Of a stretch of 64,000 bases of DNA, positions 7,033-16,060 are shown piece by piece. Made by a program: the position numbers and the translations under genes. Each line of letters opens with the position of its first letter. Position 1 is the first letter of the stretch. The stretch comes from Haloarchaeobius sp. FL176 (GTDB taxonomy: Archaea; Halobacteriota; Halobacteria; Halobacteriales; Natrialbaceae). The notes beneath the pieces are model-generated. The model did no database searches. It was not told where the DNA came from and saw only the letters and a program-made list of their open reading frames with translations. The stretch spans positions 62,001 through 126,000 of the forward strand of contig NZ_JANJYH010000009.1 of the NCBI RefSeq assembly GCF_024609245.1. Direction: 5' to 3'.

Positions 7033-9201
7033 ATGAGCACACACCGGGACGCCGCGCGAGGCCATGTGGCCCTCGGGCTCGCGAACGAGCGCAATCGCGA
7101 ACTGCTGAGGGAGCTCCTCGCAGAGTTCGACGTGAACGACGTCGAGGCGTCCGTTCCTGCGGAAACTGATCTCTGTATCGTCGACGAGACGATGCTCGCC
7201 CGTTCGACGGAGGTCCTCTCGGAGTGGCAGGGCCAACAACACCCCGCATTCGCGCCCGTGCTCTTGCTGGCGGACCCGGATACCGCTGACCCCTGGCAGC
7301 AGTACACCGACGAACTGGGCTGGCTGGTCGACGCGATACTGACCCAACCCACGAAGAAGGCCGCGCTCGTCAACAGGGTGCAGAAGCTCCTCGAGATGCG
7401 GGAGATCTCCAGTGAGCTGGCCACCGAACACCAGCTGATCGAACGCGTGTTCGGGACGAGCCCACTCGCGAAGCTCGTCCTCGACAGCGAGGGACGAGTC
7501 GTGCGTGCGAACGAGAAACTCGCCGAACTGTTCGGCGAGCGAGTGGACGACCTAGAGGGCAGACGAATCGCGGCCTGGGACTGGCGGGCCTTGGACGAGA
7601 ACGGAGAGGAGATACCTGCGTCGGAACTCCCCCACTACCGAGCCCTTGAAACGGGGCGACCCGTCTATCAGTACGAACACCGTTGCGAACGGTGCAATGG
7701 GGAGATGCTCTGGCTGTCGGTCAACATGGCTCCGATTACCGACTTGGATGGCGACGTCGAGTACGTCGTCGGGTCAATGGAGGACATCACGGTCCGCCGT
7801 ACCCAACGAGACGAACTCGATCGACAGCTCGACCTCTTCCGGAAGGCACAGGACATCGCCAAGGTTGGCGCCTGGGAGTACGATAGCGCAACTGAGGAGC
7901 TCTACTGGACGGAGATGGCCAGCGTGATTCACGGTACCCCAGAGCAAACCCCCCAGCTGGAGGAGTCTTTCGAGTACTTCCATCCCGAGGACCGTCCGAC
8001 GATGAAAAAGCAGTTCCAGCGGGCGCTCCAGGAGGGGATTCCGTACGATTCCGAGGCCAGATTGGTCGACGATGCCGGCGTCCTCCACTGGGTTCGGGTT
8101 CGAGGCCAACCACAGTACGAAGCGGGGGATGTGGTCCGTATCCGCGGCACGATCCAGGACATCACGGACCGTAAGGAACGCGAACTAGAACTGCGGCATA
8201 TGTCTCGCGCCGTCGACGAGGCACCCATCGGCGTCACGATCTCCGACCCATCGCTCGACGACAACCCGCTCATCTACGTCAACGAGAAATTCTGCGAGAT
8301 GACCGGCTACTCCCGCGAGGAAGCACTCGGTCGGAACTGCCGATTCCTCCAGGGCGACCTCACCGACGAGCGTACCGTAGAGCGGGTACGAAACGCTATC
8401 GAGGCCCAAGAGCCAGTCTCGGTGGTCCTCCGGAACTACCGGGATGACGGGACCGAGTTCTGGAACAATCTGCAAGTCGCCCCCGTCAGAGACGAGGACG
8501 GGGAACTCGTCAACTTCATCGGCTTTCAGCAGGACGTCAGTGACCGCGTCGAACGTGACCGGCAGCTCACCACCCTCGACCGGTATCTGCGCCACAACCT
8601 CCGCAACGAGATGTCAATCGTTCAGGGGCTCGCCGAGCAGATACAGACTGAAGGTGATGCTCAGCTGTCGACCTACGCCGACGAGATCCAGTCGTCGGTC
8701 GAGTCGCTGCTCGGAAACGTCGAGAAACAGCGCCGAATCGTCCAGATTCTACAAGAGGACGCCCAGTTTCAGGAATTCGACCTCATCTCGCTGCTCGACT
8801 CCATTGTCGACGAGTACAGGAGCGTTTATCCGGACGCGGAGATCTCGCTGTCCGGACCCGACTCGGTGACTGTCAGCGCGACCGAGCAGTTGCCGGAAGT
8901 GTTCTCGGAACTCGTCGAAAACGCGGTTCGGCACGACGATACCGAATCCCCGAGGGTCTCCATTGAGGTGACATCCGAAGCGGGGCACGTGACCGTCGAG
9001 GTGGCCGACGATGGCCCCGGTATCCCCGACATGGACGTGAACGTGCTGACCGGGGTTGAGGACGAGACGGCCATCTACCACGGAGATGGGCTCGGACTGT
9101 GGCTGGTGTACCTCGTGCTTCACCGCTCTCGCGGAAGCGTTCATTACACAGAGAACGACCCGAGAGGTGCCGTGGTGTCGGTCGTCCTGTCCACCGGCTG
9201 A
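7033..9201 (+). CDS. LOV/PAS sensor histidine kinase
   Basis: A 722-residue soluble sensor kinase. Residues 1-125 form a pseudo-receiver-like domain. PAS1 is at about 135-255 with an unusual CERC pair (C218, C221), and PAS2 at 262-385. A LOV-type PAS at 390-505 carries the hallmark GRNCRFLQG (Cys436), NYRDDGTEFWN and FIGFQQDVSD motifs. The H-box YLRHNLRNEMS is at about 518 (His521), and a C-terminal HATPase has N-box SELVENAVRHDD and G-box DDGPGIP. In LOV proteins the conserved Cys forms a blue-light adduct with FMN. No membrane segment is seen. It follows the KaiC-like gene closely, and no response regulator is adjacent. Confidence 0.9.
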   Translation: MSTHRDAARGHVALGLANERNRELLRELLAEFDVNDVEASVPAETDLCIVDETMLARSTEVLSEWQGQQHPAFAPVLLLADPDTADPWQQYTDELGWLVDAILTQPTKKAALVNRVQKLLEMREISSELATEHQLIERVFGTSPLAKLVLDSEGRVVRANEKLAELFGERVDDLEGRRIAAWDWRALDENGEEIPASELPHYRALETGRPVYQYEHRCERCNGEMLWLSVNMAPITDLDGDVEYVVGSMEDITVRRTQRDELDRQLDLFRKAQDIAKVGAWEYDSATEELYWTEMASVIHGTPEQTPQLEESFEYFHPEDRPTMKKQFQRALQEGIPYDSEARLVDDAGVLHWVRVRGQPQYEAGDVVRIRGTIQDITDRKERELELRHMSRAVDEAPIGVTISDPSLDDNPLIYVNEKFCEMTGYSREEALGRNCRFLQGDLTDERTVERVRNAIEAQEPVSVVLRNYRDDGTEFWNNLQVAPVRDEDGELVNFIGFQQDVSDRVERDRQLTTLDRYLRHNLRNEMSIVQGLAEQIQTEGDAQLSTYADEIQSSVESLLGNVEKQRRIVQILQEDAQFQEFDLISLLDSIVDEYRSVYPDAEISLSGPDSVTVSATEQLPEVFSELVENAVRHDDTESPRVSIEVTSEAGHVTVEVADDGPGIPDMDVNVLTGVEDETAIYHGDGLGLWLVYLVLHRSRGSVHYTENDPRGAVVSVVLSTG

Positions 9202-9230
9202 ACGGCCCGCCGGTAGCCAGTGCGCGAACA

Positions 9231-9260
9231 TTCGAACGGTCGGACGTGTTCCCGTTCGAA
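9231..9260. terminator. Inverted repeat between convergent genes
   Basis: TTCGAACGG (9231-9239) and CCGTTCGAA (9252-9260) form a 9-bp perfect stem with a 12-base loop, 30 bp after the kinase stop and 77 bp beyond the stop of the convergent ilvA gene. It may end transcription on one or both strands, although archaeal termination relies mainly on T-tracts, which are absent here. Confidence 0.4.
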
Positions 9261-9336
9261 CTCGAGGAGCTACTGACAGCTACGGGTGAGGGATGAGGGG
9301 ACGGTTCGCGGTCTCGGTTCTGGAAGCTCGGTGTCC

Positions 9337-10554
9337 TCAGTTCAGCAGCTCCACGTCGTAGTCGGCGTTCCGGAGGCTCTCGAGGATGCGCTCTGTTTGC
9401 CCGGTCCCGCTCGTCTGGACGTGGAACTGGAGGTAGGCGTCGCCGACGTCGAGCTCCTTCGCGGAGCGTTCGTGCTCGACGTCGTGGATGTTCGCGCCGC
9501 TATCGGCGATGAGTTCGGAGACCCGGCTCATCTCGCCCGGACGGTCCACGATATGCACCTGCAGGTGTACGAGCTGGTTCCGGTGGGTGAGCCCGTGGGT
9601 CAACACCGTCTGGAGGTCGGTCATGCTGAGGTTCCCGCCACAGAGCAGCGGGACGACGACCTCGTCACTCACGTCGAGTCGGTCGCTCCGGACCGCGGCG
9701 ACGGAGGCAGCGCCGGCCCCTTCGACCATCTGTTTCGTGCGTTCCAGCAGGAAGAGCACGCTCTCGGCGATCTCGGTGTCGGTGACGGTGACGACCTCGT
9801 CGACGTACGCGTCGATGAGTTCGTACGTCAGTTCGGAGATGCCGCCGGTGGCGATCCCGTCCGCGATCGTCTGCATGGAGTCGATGGTGACCGGCCCACC
9901 TTTGTCGAGGCTTTCGGGGACGGTGGCGGCGGACTCCGCCTGCACGCCGACGATGCGCGTCTCGGGCGACCGGGCCGCGACGGCGGTCGCGATGCCGCCG
10001 ATGAGCCCACCGCCGCCGATGGGGACGACGACCGTGTCGGCGTCGGGCACCTGCTCGACGAGTTCGAGTCCCAGGGTTCCCTGTCCGGCGACGATATCGG
10101 GGTCGTCGTACGCGTGGACGAACACGCTGTCGTCGTCGACGAGGGTCTTCGCGTGGGCCATCGCGGCCTGGAAGTCGGCACCGTGCAGGACGACCTCCGC
10201 CCCGTACCCCTCGGTGGCGTCGATCTTCGCCTGGGGTGCGCCCCTGGGCATGACGATGGTCGCCTCGAGGCCGACCTTCGTCGCAGCGAGTGCGACACCC
10301 TGTGCGTGATTCCCTGCGCTGGCCGCGACGGCACGCGTGGCATCGCTGTCCGAGGCGGCGACCTGTGTGAGCTTGTTGTACGCGCCGCGAGTCTTGAACG
10401 AGCCGGTGCGCTGGAGATGCTCCATCTTCAGCCGGACTTCTGCCCGTGTCTCGGCGGCGAGCGAGCGGTTCGTCTCGATGGGTGTCTCCCGGACGACGGA
10501 CTCGTCGTCCAGCCGGTCGCGTGCGTCTTCGATGTCTGCTACCGTGACCTGCAT
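9337..10554 (-). CDS. ilvA: Threonine ammonia-lyase with ACT domain
   Basis: A 405-residue PLP enzyme that deaminates L-threonine to 2-oxobutanoate, the first step towards isoleucine, or that degrades threonine. The PLP lysine sits in GSFKTRGAYNKL (Lys54), the substrate loop is SAGNHAQGVA, and the phosphate-binding loop is GGGGLIGG. A C-terminal ACT-like domain starts at about residue 325 (LVHLQVHIVDRPGEMSRV). This length and arrangement match the TdcB/IlvA form with one ACT domain. The frame stays open upstream, but MQVTVADIEDARDRL at 10554 is the natural family start, and the sequence before it is intergenic. Confidence 0.93.
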   Translation of the reverse strand: MQVTVADIEDARDRLDDESVVRETPIETNRSLAAETRAEVRLKMEHLQRTGSFKTRGAYNKLTQVAASDSDATRAVAASAGNHAQGVALAATKVGLEATIVMPRGAPQAKIDATEGYGAEVVLHGADFQAAMAHAKTLVDDDSVFVHAYDDPDIVAGQGTLGLELVEQVPDADTVVVPIGGGGLIGGIATAVAARSPETRIVGVQAESAATVPESLDKGGPVTIDSMQTIADGIATGGISELTYELIDAYVDEVVTVTDTEIAESVLFLLERTKQMVEGAGAASVAAVRSDRLDVSDEVVVPLLCGGNLSMTDLQTVLTHGLTHRNQLVHLQVHIVDRPGEMSRVSELIADSGANIHDVEHERSAKELDVGDAYLQFHVQTSGTGQTERILESLRNADYDVELLN

Positions 10555-10717
10555 GGCGGTGATTGGTACAGACCAACGGAGCGGCCGGCATAAAACTACA
10601 TACCCGTTTCGGGAACACAGGTAGTCGACCGGGGCGCTCCCGGGGGCTGCCTGTCTCTCGAGCTGATTCGACCGAAGAACCAGATTACACTTGTAGCAAC
10701 ACCGGCAACCAGACGCT

Positions 10718-11392
10718 ATGGAACGGCGGACCCTCATCGCGAGCGTCGGGACGGTCGCCGGGTGTAGCGCCCTGTCTGGCTGTCTCGGCGTTCTGGACGG
10801 CGACTCGAACCCGAACGTGGTTCTCGGCGACCCCGGCCGCCCGTTCGACAGCAAGGACGCGGCGTACCCCGCGTGGGGGGAGCCGCTTCCGGAGGTCACG
10901 CTCCCTGCCCCGCTGGAATCCCGCGAGCTGGAGCTCGGGTCAATCAGCAGACCCCGCCTGATGACGTTCTTCTACAGCAACTGCCGGACGGTCTGTCCGG
11001 TGCTCATCTCGTCACTGCGAAACATCCAGACGCACGCAACAGACAACGGGTACGCGGACGAGGTGGCGTTCCTGCCGGTCACTTTCGACCCGGAACGAGA
11101 CACTGCCGACCGGTTGCGGACCTACGCCGACGAGCGGAACCTCGACACGGACGCGGAGAACTGGCACTTCCTGCGGCCCGAATCGACGGAGCGCGCGAAG
11201 GCAGTCGTCGAGGAGGAGTTCGGCGTCGCCTTCCAGCGGACACACCCCGAAGACATGGACGAGTACATGTTCACGCACACGTCCCTGACACTGCTCGTGA
11301 ACGCTGACGGCTACGTCGAGCGCGCCTATCGCGACCAGTCTCCGGACGTGAACGCCATCCTGGCGGACCTCGAACGAGTGCGACAGGCCTGA
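10718..11392 (+). CDS. SCO1/SenC-family lipoprotein
   Basis: A 224-residue exported lipoprotein. The signal MERRTLIASVGTVAG ends in the lipobox LSGC (Cys22), and the RR suggests Tat export. The thioredoxin-fold domain has the Sco metal/thiol site: YSNCRTVCP (Cys89, Cys93) and a later His in FTHTS (His187), so all three Cu ligands of Sco1 are present. Sco proteins deliver copper to the CuA site of cytochrome oxidase or act as thiol reductases. No oxidase gene is adjacent. The start is the first ATG, and the gene stands alone between two intergenic regions. Confidence 0.9.
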   Translation: MERRTLIASVGTVAGCSALSGCLGVLDGDSNPNVVLGDPGRPFDSKDAAYPAWGEPLPEVTLPAPLESRELELGSISRPRLMTFFYSNCRTVCPVLISSLRNIQTHATDNGYADEVAFLPVTFDPERDTADRLRTYADERNLDTDAENWHFLRPESTERAKAVVEEEFGVAFQRTHPEDMDEYMFTHTSLTLLVNADGYVERAYRDQSPDVNAILADLERVRQA

Positions 11393-11717
11393 AAGTCGCC
11401 GAATCCCCCCACGCCCTGGGGCAACTGTCCTCCGTCGTCCACGCTCTCGGAGTCTGCACTGCGAGGGGCGTCCCGGAGCGTTCAGCCTCGACCGCCACCT
11501 CTCCGACCGCTCGCTAGCTCCGCGACTAACCGCGGATACGGGTAACGACACGCACCGGCAAGACCGTCCTCGTGGTGGAGACTGCAGCCGGATTGCTTTC
11601 TAATCCAAAATTTAGAGTAATAGAAAACGGTGCCGATTGAAACCTAATTGAATTCAGCCTCACTCGCGGGCAACGGGGCCGTATCGGCTGGAGTAAACCC
11701 ACCACACCCCACATAGT
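11393..11717. other. Intergenic region without a gene
   Basis: The first 200 bp are GC-rich with no credible ORF. From about 11590 it becomes AT-rich and carries several TA-rich patches (for example CCAAAATTTAGAG) leading into the metal-importer promoter. Confidence 0.5.
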
Positions 11718-11731
11718 TTAGATGAGTCTAA
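11718..11731. promoter_or_regulatory. DtxR/SirR-like operator of the metal importer
   Basis: TTAGATGAGTCTAA is a 5-4-5 inverted repeat (TTAGA/TCTAA) placed 24 bases before the TATA box. It closely resembles the TTAGGNNNNCCTAA boxes described for haloarchaeal DtxR-family metal regulators (Idr, SirR). A second half-site, TTAGA, occurs at 11740-11744. Confidence 0.55.
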
Positions 11732-11754
11732 TTCTTCTATTAGATAGAAACTAC

Positions 11755-11764
11755 TATATATTTT
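11755..11764 (+). promoter_or_regulatory. TATA box of the metal-importer operon
   Basis: TATATATTTT lies 23-32 bases before the ATG at 11787, fitting a leaderless transcript. This favours ATG 11787 over the in-frame GTG at 11781. Confidence 0.6.
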
Positions 11765-11786
11765 CCAGCGCAATCGTCGAGTGAGT

Positions 11787-12830
11787 ATGAACGATACGAA
11801 CGGAATCTCCTCTCTCTCCCGCCGGCAGGCGCTTGCCGCCGGCTCCGGGGCCATGTTGAGCGGTATCGCCGGCTGTTTCGGTGGTGTGAACGCGGACGAC
11901 AGTGCTGGACCGACCGCCGTGGCATCCTTCTTCAGCTTCTACGACTTCGCGCGGCAGATCGCTGACGGCACGAGCGTCACTGTCGAGAACCTCGTGCCGG
12001 TGGGGATGCACGGCCACGGCTGGCAACCGAACGCACAGGTGACGCGCGACATCATCGAGGCAGAGGCGTTCATCTACGTCGGCCCTGGCTTCCAGCCGTG
12101 GGCGGACCGGGCAATCCAGACGCTGGCGGATGACGACGTCGACACGCAGCTGATCAACGTCCGTGAAGGGGTCGAGCTGGTCGACCTCGCTGCGAGTCTC
12201 GACCGTGAGGAGGAGGGCGTCGGCGAGCAGCAGGGGAAGGACCCGCACTTCTGGCTCGACCCCCACCGCGCGAGGACCTCCGTCGAGAACATCACCGAAG
12301 GACTCGTCGAGCTCTCGCCGGACGAGGAGTCGACGCTCCGCGAGAACGCCGAGACGTACAAGTCCGAGCGATTGGACCGGATCGACGCTGACTACGAGGC
12401 GATCTTCGACGCCACCGAACGTGACGTCGTCCAGCTCGCTGCACACAACGCGTTCCAGTACATCGGTGTACGGTACGGCGTCGAGATGCGGCCGCTGGTG
12501 ACGAACCTGGCGGCGAGTGGCGACGTGACGACACAGGACATGCGACAGGCCCAGGAGACCATCCGGGAGCACGACATCCGGTACATCGCGAACGGCGTGT
12601 TCGAATCACGACGGCCGGCCGTCCAGCTGCTGGAGGAGACCGACGTCGAGGCGTACTTCCCGGTGACGCCGTACGCCGGGGTCCGTGAGGAATGGGTCGA
12701 AGAGAACTGGGGGTACGAGGACATCGCCTACAAGATCAACATGCCGACCTTCGAGGTCGTCCTCGGGACGCAGCCTCCCGAGGAAGCTGGGCCCGAGGGC
12801 TGGGCGAGCGAGTGGAGAAACTTCCAATGA
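11787..12830 (+). CDS. znuA: Metal ABC transporter substrate-binding lipoprotein (ZnuA/TroA type)
   Basis: A 347-residue cluster A-I binding protein. A Tat-like signal, SRRQALAAGSGAMLSGIAG, precedes the lipobox Cys (IAGC). Likely metal ligands are His in GMHGHGW (near residue 76), DPHFWLDPHRAR (near 155) and AAHNAFQYIG (near 220), with a C-terminal acidic ligand typical of the family. It lacks the long His-rich loop of strict zinc ZnuAs, so Mn or Zn are both possible. In Halobacterium the equivalent YcdH-ZurA-ZurM system is controlled by the Mn regulator SirR, which agrees with the DtxR-like box upstream. The stop overlaps the next start (ATGA). Confidence 0.88.
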   Translation: MNDTNGISSLSRRQALAAGSGAMLSGIAGCFGGVNADDSAGPTAVASFFSFYDFARQIADGTSVTVENLVPVGMHGHGWQPNAQVTRDIIEAEAFIYVGPGFQPWADRAIQTLADDDVDTQLINVREGVELVDLAASLDREEEGVGEQQGKDPHFWLDPHRARTSVENITEGLVELSPDEESTLRENAETYKSERLDRIDADYEAIFDATERDVVQLAAHNAFQYIGVRYGVEMRPLVTNLAASGDVTTQDMRQAQETIREHDIRYIANGVFESRRPAVQLLEETDVEAYFPVTPYAGVREEWVEENWGYEDIAYKINMPTFEVVLGTQPPEEAGPEGWASEWRNFQ

Positions 12831-13615
12831 GTTCGGGGTCCGCAGCGACCGCCCGCGAAACGGCGGGTTCGCCTGAACAGGAGGCTGTCATCGAGCTCCG
12901 CGACGTGGCGTTCGGCTACACGGCGACGCCCGTCGTCGAGGATGTCTCGCTCTCGATTCAGAACGGCGAGTACGTTGCCGTCGTAGGCCCGAACGGCTCC
13001 GGCAAATCGACGCTCATGCAGCTGATGCTGGGACTGCTGGAACCGGGCACCGGGGCGGCCAGGCTCTTCGGCGAACCCGCCCACAGCTTCGACGACGGCG
13101 GGCGGCTCGGCTACGTCGCCCAGCACGCCAGCGCGTCCAAGGAGATGCCCATCACGGTCCGCGAAGTGGTGAAGATGGGCCGGTTCCCGCACGTGGGGTT
13201 CGGTCGGCTCTCCAGCCGTGATTGGGCGATCGTGGATGACGCGCTGGACACGGTCGGGATGTCACCCTTCGCCGCCCGCCGAATCACACAGCTATCGGGC
13301 GGACAGCGACAGCGGGCGTTCATCGCCCGTGCGCTCGCCAGCGAGGCGGAGCTCCTCGTCCTCGACGAGCCGACCGTCGGGGTCGACGTCGAGTCCGTCC
13401 AGGCGTTCTACGGACTGCTCGAGTCACTGAACGACCGGGGCATCACAGTCCTGCTCATCGAGCACGACCTCGGTGCGGTCACGGACAACGCCGACCGCGT
13501 CGTCTGTCTCAATCGCGAGGTGTACTTCGACGGCCCGACCGCGGAGTTCGTCGAGAGCGACGCGCTGGCTCATGCCTTCGGGACAGCTGCCAACTTCCTG
13601 GGTGATTCAGAATGA
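12827..13615 (+). CDS. znuC: Metal ABC transporter ATP-binding protein (ZnuC/ZurA type)
   Basis: A 262-residue ABC ATPase. Walker A is GPNGSGKST (near residue 54), the signature LSGGQRQRAFIARAL, Walker B LLVLDEPTVGVD, and the switch His is in LLIEHDLG. It energises the adjacent permease for Zn or Mn uptake. The start at 12827 overlaps the binding-protein stop by 4 bases, and its own stop overlaps the permease start, so the three are translationally coupled. An N-terminal acidic tail of about 20 residues precedes the ABC domain, common in haloarchaeal proteins. Confidence 0.93.
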   Translation: MSSGSAATARETAGSPEQEAVIELRDVAFGYTATPVVEDVSLSIQNGEYVAVVGPNGSGKSTLMQLMLGLLEPGTGAARLFGEPAHSFDDGGRLGYVAQHASASKEMPITVREVVKMGRFPHVGFGRLSSRDWAIVDDALDTVGMSPFAARRITQLSGGQRQRAFIARALASEAELLVLDEPTVGVDVESVQAFYGLLESLNDRGITVLLIEHDLGAVTDNADRVVCLNREVYFDGPTAEFVESDALAHAFGTAANFLGDSE

Positions 13616-14679
13616 CCGGTGTACTCGCGACGGTACTCCTCCAGTCGCAGTCGAACGAGACGCTCGACACCCTGCTCGGGCCGATGTACTGGCTCCTCGA
13701 ACAGTGGGCCGGCTTGCTGAGCTGGGTCGCCCGTGAGGCGGGCATCGAGATGCTGGGCTACGGCTTCATGCAACGGGGCATCCTCGTCGGGCTCTGTATC
13801 GGCGTCATGGCCCCGCTCATCGGCACCTTTCTGGTGCACAGACAGCTAGCACTTATCGGCGACGCGCTCGCTCACACCGCATTCGCCGGTGTCGCAGTCG
13901 GGCTGTTCCTGAACGCGGTCATCGACCTCGGGGTGACGCCGTACCTGACGGCGGTCGTCGTGGCGATGATCGCGGCGCTGTTCATCGAACTCATCTCGGA
14001 GGTGACCGACGCCTACAACGACGTCTCGATGGCCATCGTGCTCTCGACGGGGTTCGCACTGGGGACGACGCTCATCACCATCAACGCCGGCGGCATGACA
14101 GTCAGCGTCGAACAGTACCTGTTCGGGAACCTCTCCACGGTGACCTCCCAGAGCGCCGCCATCCTCCTGGTGCTGTTCGGCATCATCGTCGGGATGGTCG
14201 CGCTGACGCGCAATCAGCTCCTCTACGTCACCTTCGACGAGACGGCAGCACGAGTGTCCGGCATCCCGGTGAACTGGTACAACCGCATCATGGTGATGCT
14301 GACCGCGCTCGTGGTCGTCGGCGCGATGCAGATCATGGGCGTCATCCTCGTCGCGGCCATGCTCGTCGTGCCCGTCGCCGGAGCGTCACAGGTCGCGCGG
14401 AGCTTCAACGAGTCGCTGCTCGTCTCCATCGCCCTCGCCGAACTGTCGGTCATCCTCGGCATCGCAGTTTCCTACCAGATCGGCGCGACTGCGGGCGGTG
14501 TGATCGTCCTCTGTGGGGTCGGTATCTACGCGGTCGCAGTCGCGGTCGGGAAGCTCAAGACGCGGTACGGCGACCAGGAGGTGCCGGAGATGGGGAGCAT
14601 CGACGTGGGTGACGACGGCGCGGCCGGCGCGATGTGGACGGAGGAGGCGGACGGGTCGGACGTCGTGACCGACGACTGA
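13612..14679 (+). CDS. znuB: Metal ABC transporter permease (ZnuB/ZurM type)
   Basis: A 355-residue membrane permease of the ABC-3 family with about eight hydrophobic segments, starting around residue 45 (after an N-terminal hydrophobic stretch) and ending near 310. Family landmarks include GTFLVHRQLALIGDALAHTAFAG and VGAMQIMGVILVAAMLVVP. The C-terminal 40 residues are acidic and soluble. The ATG overlaps the ATPase stop. It imports the metal delivered by the ZnuA-like protein. Plus-strand T-tracts follow at 14728 and 14764. Confidence 0.92.
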   Translation: MTGVLATVLLQSQSNETLDTLLGPMYWLLEQWAGLLSWVAREAGIEMLGYGFMQRGILVGLCIGVMAPLIGTFLVHRQLALIGDALAHTAFAGVAVGLFLNAVIDLGVTPYLTAVVVAMIAALFIELISEVTDAYNDVSMAIVLSTGFALGTTLITINAGGMTVSVEQYLFGNLSTVTSQSAAILLVLFGIIVGMVALTRNQLLYVTFDETAARVSGIPVNWYNRIMVMLTALVVVGAMQIMGVILVAAMLVVPVAGASQVARSFNESLLVSIALAELSVILGIAVSYQIGATAGGVIVLCGVGIYAVAVAVGKLKTRYGDQEVPEMGSIDVGDDGAAGAMWTEEADGSDVVTDD

Positions 14680-14727
14680 TTCGACGGGTCGACTGGTATA
14701 GAGTCCGTCGAGGCGGGTTCTACGACG

Positions 14728-14769
14728 TTTTTCACGGGTAGAAACGTGTCACTAAATAGACTGTTTTTT
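14728..14769 (+). terminator. Oligo-T tracts ending the metal-importer operon
   Basis: TTTTT at 14728-14732 and TTTTTT at 14764-14769 follow the permease stop in an otherwise GC-rich sequence. Runs of T on the sense strand are the main termination signal in haloarchaea. Confidence 0.5.
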
Positions 14770-14782
14770 CGGCGGCCCGTGC

Positions 14783-15943
14783 TCAGTCGGGTCGGGACGA
14801 CAGCTCGAACTGGCCGTCGAGACGGACCGCACGGGCCCGCCTCGCGAGTTCGAGCGCAGGGGGAGCCCCGGACGTCACGACCCAGTCGGGGACCGCCCGT
14901 CGGGCGGCGGAGCGGACCGAGCGATCTCGGGCGCGTCGGTCAGTCGCGAACGCCCCGAGTGCCGCCTCGACGCTCTCGGTGGTCGTGAGTGATTCGACCA
15001 GCACCCCGGCGTCCTCGAGTGACAGCGTCGGGTGGAGTCCCCGGACGCTCCAGAGCGGGCTCGCCGTCGTTCCCAGGAACGCGACGCGACCGACACGCCA
15101 GGTGGACGACGCGGTGGGGTCGGGAAGCCGCCGGTAGCTGCTCCCGGCCGGCAGTCCATCCTGGAGTACGTCCGACAACGGTCCGTCGAGGTCCCCGAGC
15201 AACGACGTTGCCCGCGCTTGCGGCGACCGGTCTGGGTCCGTGTGGGATGGCAGCCGGACCTGCACGGCGAGGTCGTCGTGGTGGGGAGTGACGGTCAGCC
15301 CGAACGACGGCGTCCAGCGCTCCACCGTGCTGCCGTCCAATTCGAGGGAGACTGGTGCGGTCGTGGTCCACTCGTGGAGGCCGGTCCGTACGTCGTGGAC
15401 CGTCCCGTTCAGGCTTCCGAGGAACGAGTGAGGGCCGTCCGCCCCGACGACGAGGTCGAACGATGTCTCCTCCCCGTCCTCGAAGGTCACGTCGACCGCC
15501 GCCGACGTCTGTTGGATGTGTTCGACGGTACCGACCTGCCGTCGTTCGTTCTCCACCGCACAAACGAGGGAACGATAGAGCTGTTCGTAGTCGGCGACAT
15601 GTGGCGTCCCATCGCGGGGACGGTACGAGACCTCGTTCTCCGGGCACGCGACGTGACGCCCGTGGGCGGGGCGGGTGAGGGCACGGACGTCGATGTCGAC
15701 CAGCCAGCGGTCCAGGGTCGTCACTGTCCCGTCGGGGACGAGGGTCGGGCCGTCGGGGGCGGCCGTCACACGCCGTGGTGCGACCACGGTCGGCCGGTGC
15801 CCAGCTCGAACGAGCAGCCGGGACAGGACGAGTGCGGGCAGCGTGCCACCGACGACGAGTACGTGGAGGGTCCCGGATTCGTCGGAGCTCGATACCAGCC
15901 GGGATATCGCTGGGGAGAGTGGTGGGGGAGTACGACATGACAT
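14783..15943 (-). CDS. Degenerate FAD-monooxygenase-like protein
   Basis: A 386-residue protein with the overall plan of class A flavin monooxygenases. The Rossmann strand is HVLVVGGTLPALVLSRLLVR, where the second half of GxGxxG is altered. The DG motif LVVGADGPHSFLG is well kept, and the position of the GD motif (VGRVAFLGTTASPLW...LSLEDAG) has lost the FAD-binding Asp. It may bind FAD weakly or in a non-catalytic way. It is divergent from the eight-PAS regulator with a 117-bp shared promoter region, so the two may be co-regulated or functionally linked. The specific substrate is unknown. The start is the first ATG, at 15943. Confidence 0.75.
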   Translation of the reverse strand: MSCRTPPPLSPAISRLVSSSDESGTLHVLVVGGTLPALVLSRLLVRAGHRPTVVAPRRVTAAPDGPTLVPDGTVTTLDRWLVDIDVRALTRPAHGRHVACPENEVSYRPRDGTPHVADYEQLYRSLVCAVENERRQVGTVEHIQQTSAAVDVTFEDGEETSFDLVVGADGPHSFLGSLNGTVHDVRTGLHEWTTTAPVSLELDGSTVERWTPSFGLTVTPHHDDLAVQVRLPSHTDPDRSPQARATSLLGDLDGPLSDVLQDGLPAGSSYRRLPDPTASSTWRVGRVAFLGTTASPLWSVRGLHPTLSLEDAGVLVESLTTTESVEAALGAFATDRRARDRSVRSAARRAVPDWVVTSGAPPALELARRARAVRLDGQFELSSRPD

Positions 15944-16060
15944 CGCTACTGACCGTCGACCGGCGACAGAGTAATATCATCGTCCCGTGTTTCTGTGCGT
16001 GATACGACCCCTCCGGCCGCCTCCGGGACTGTTTTCCAAGTTCGGCCTGAACAGAGTGAT

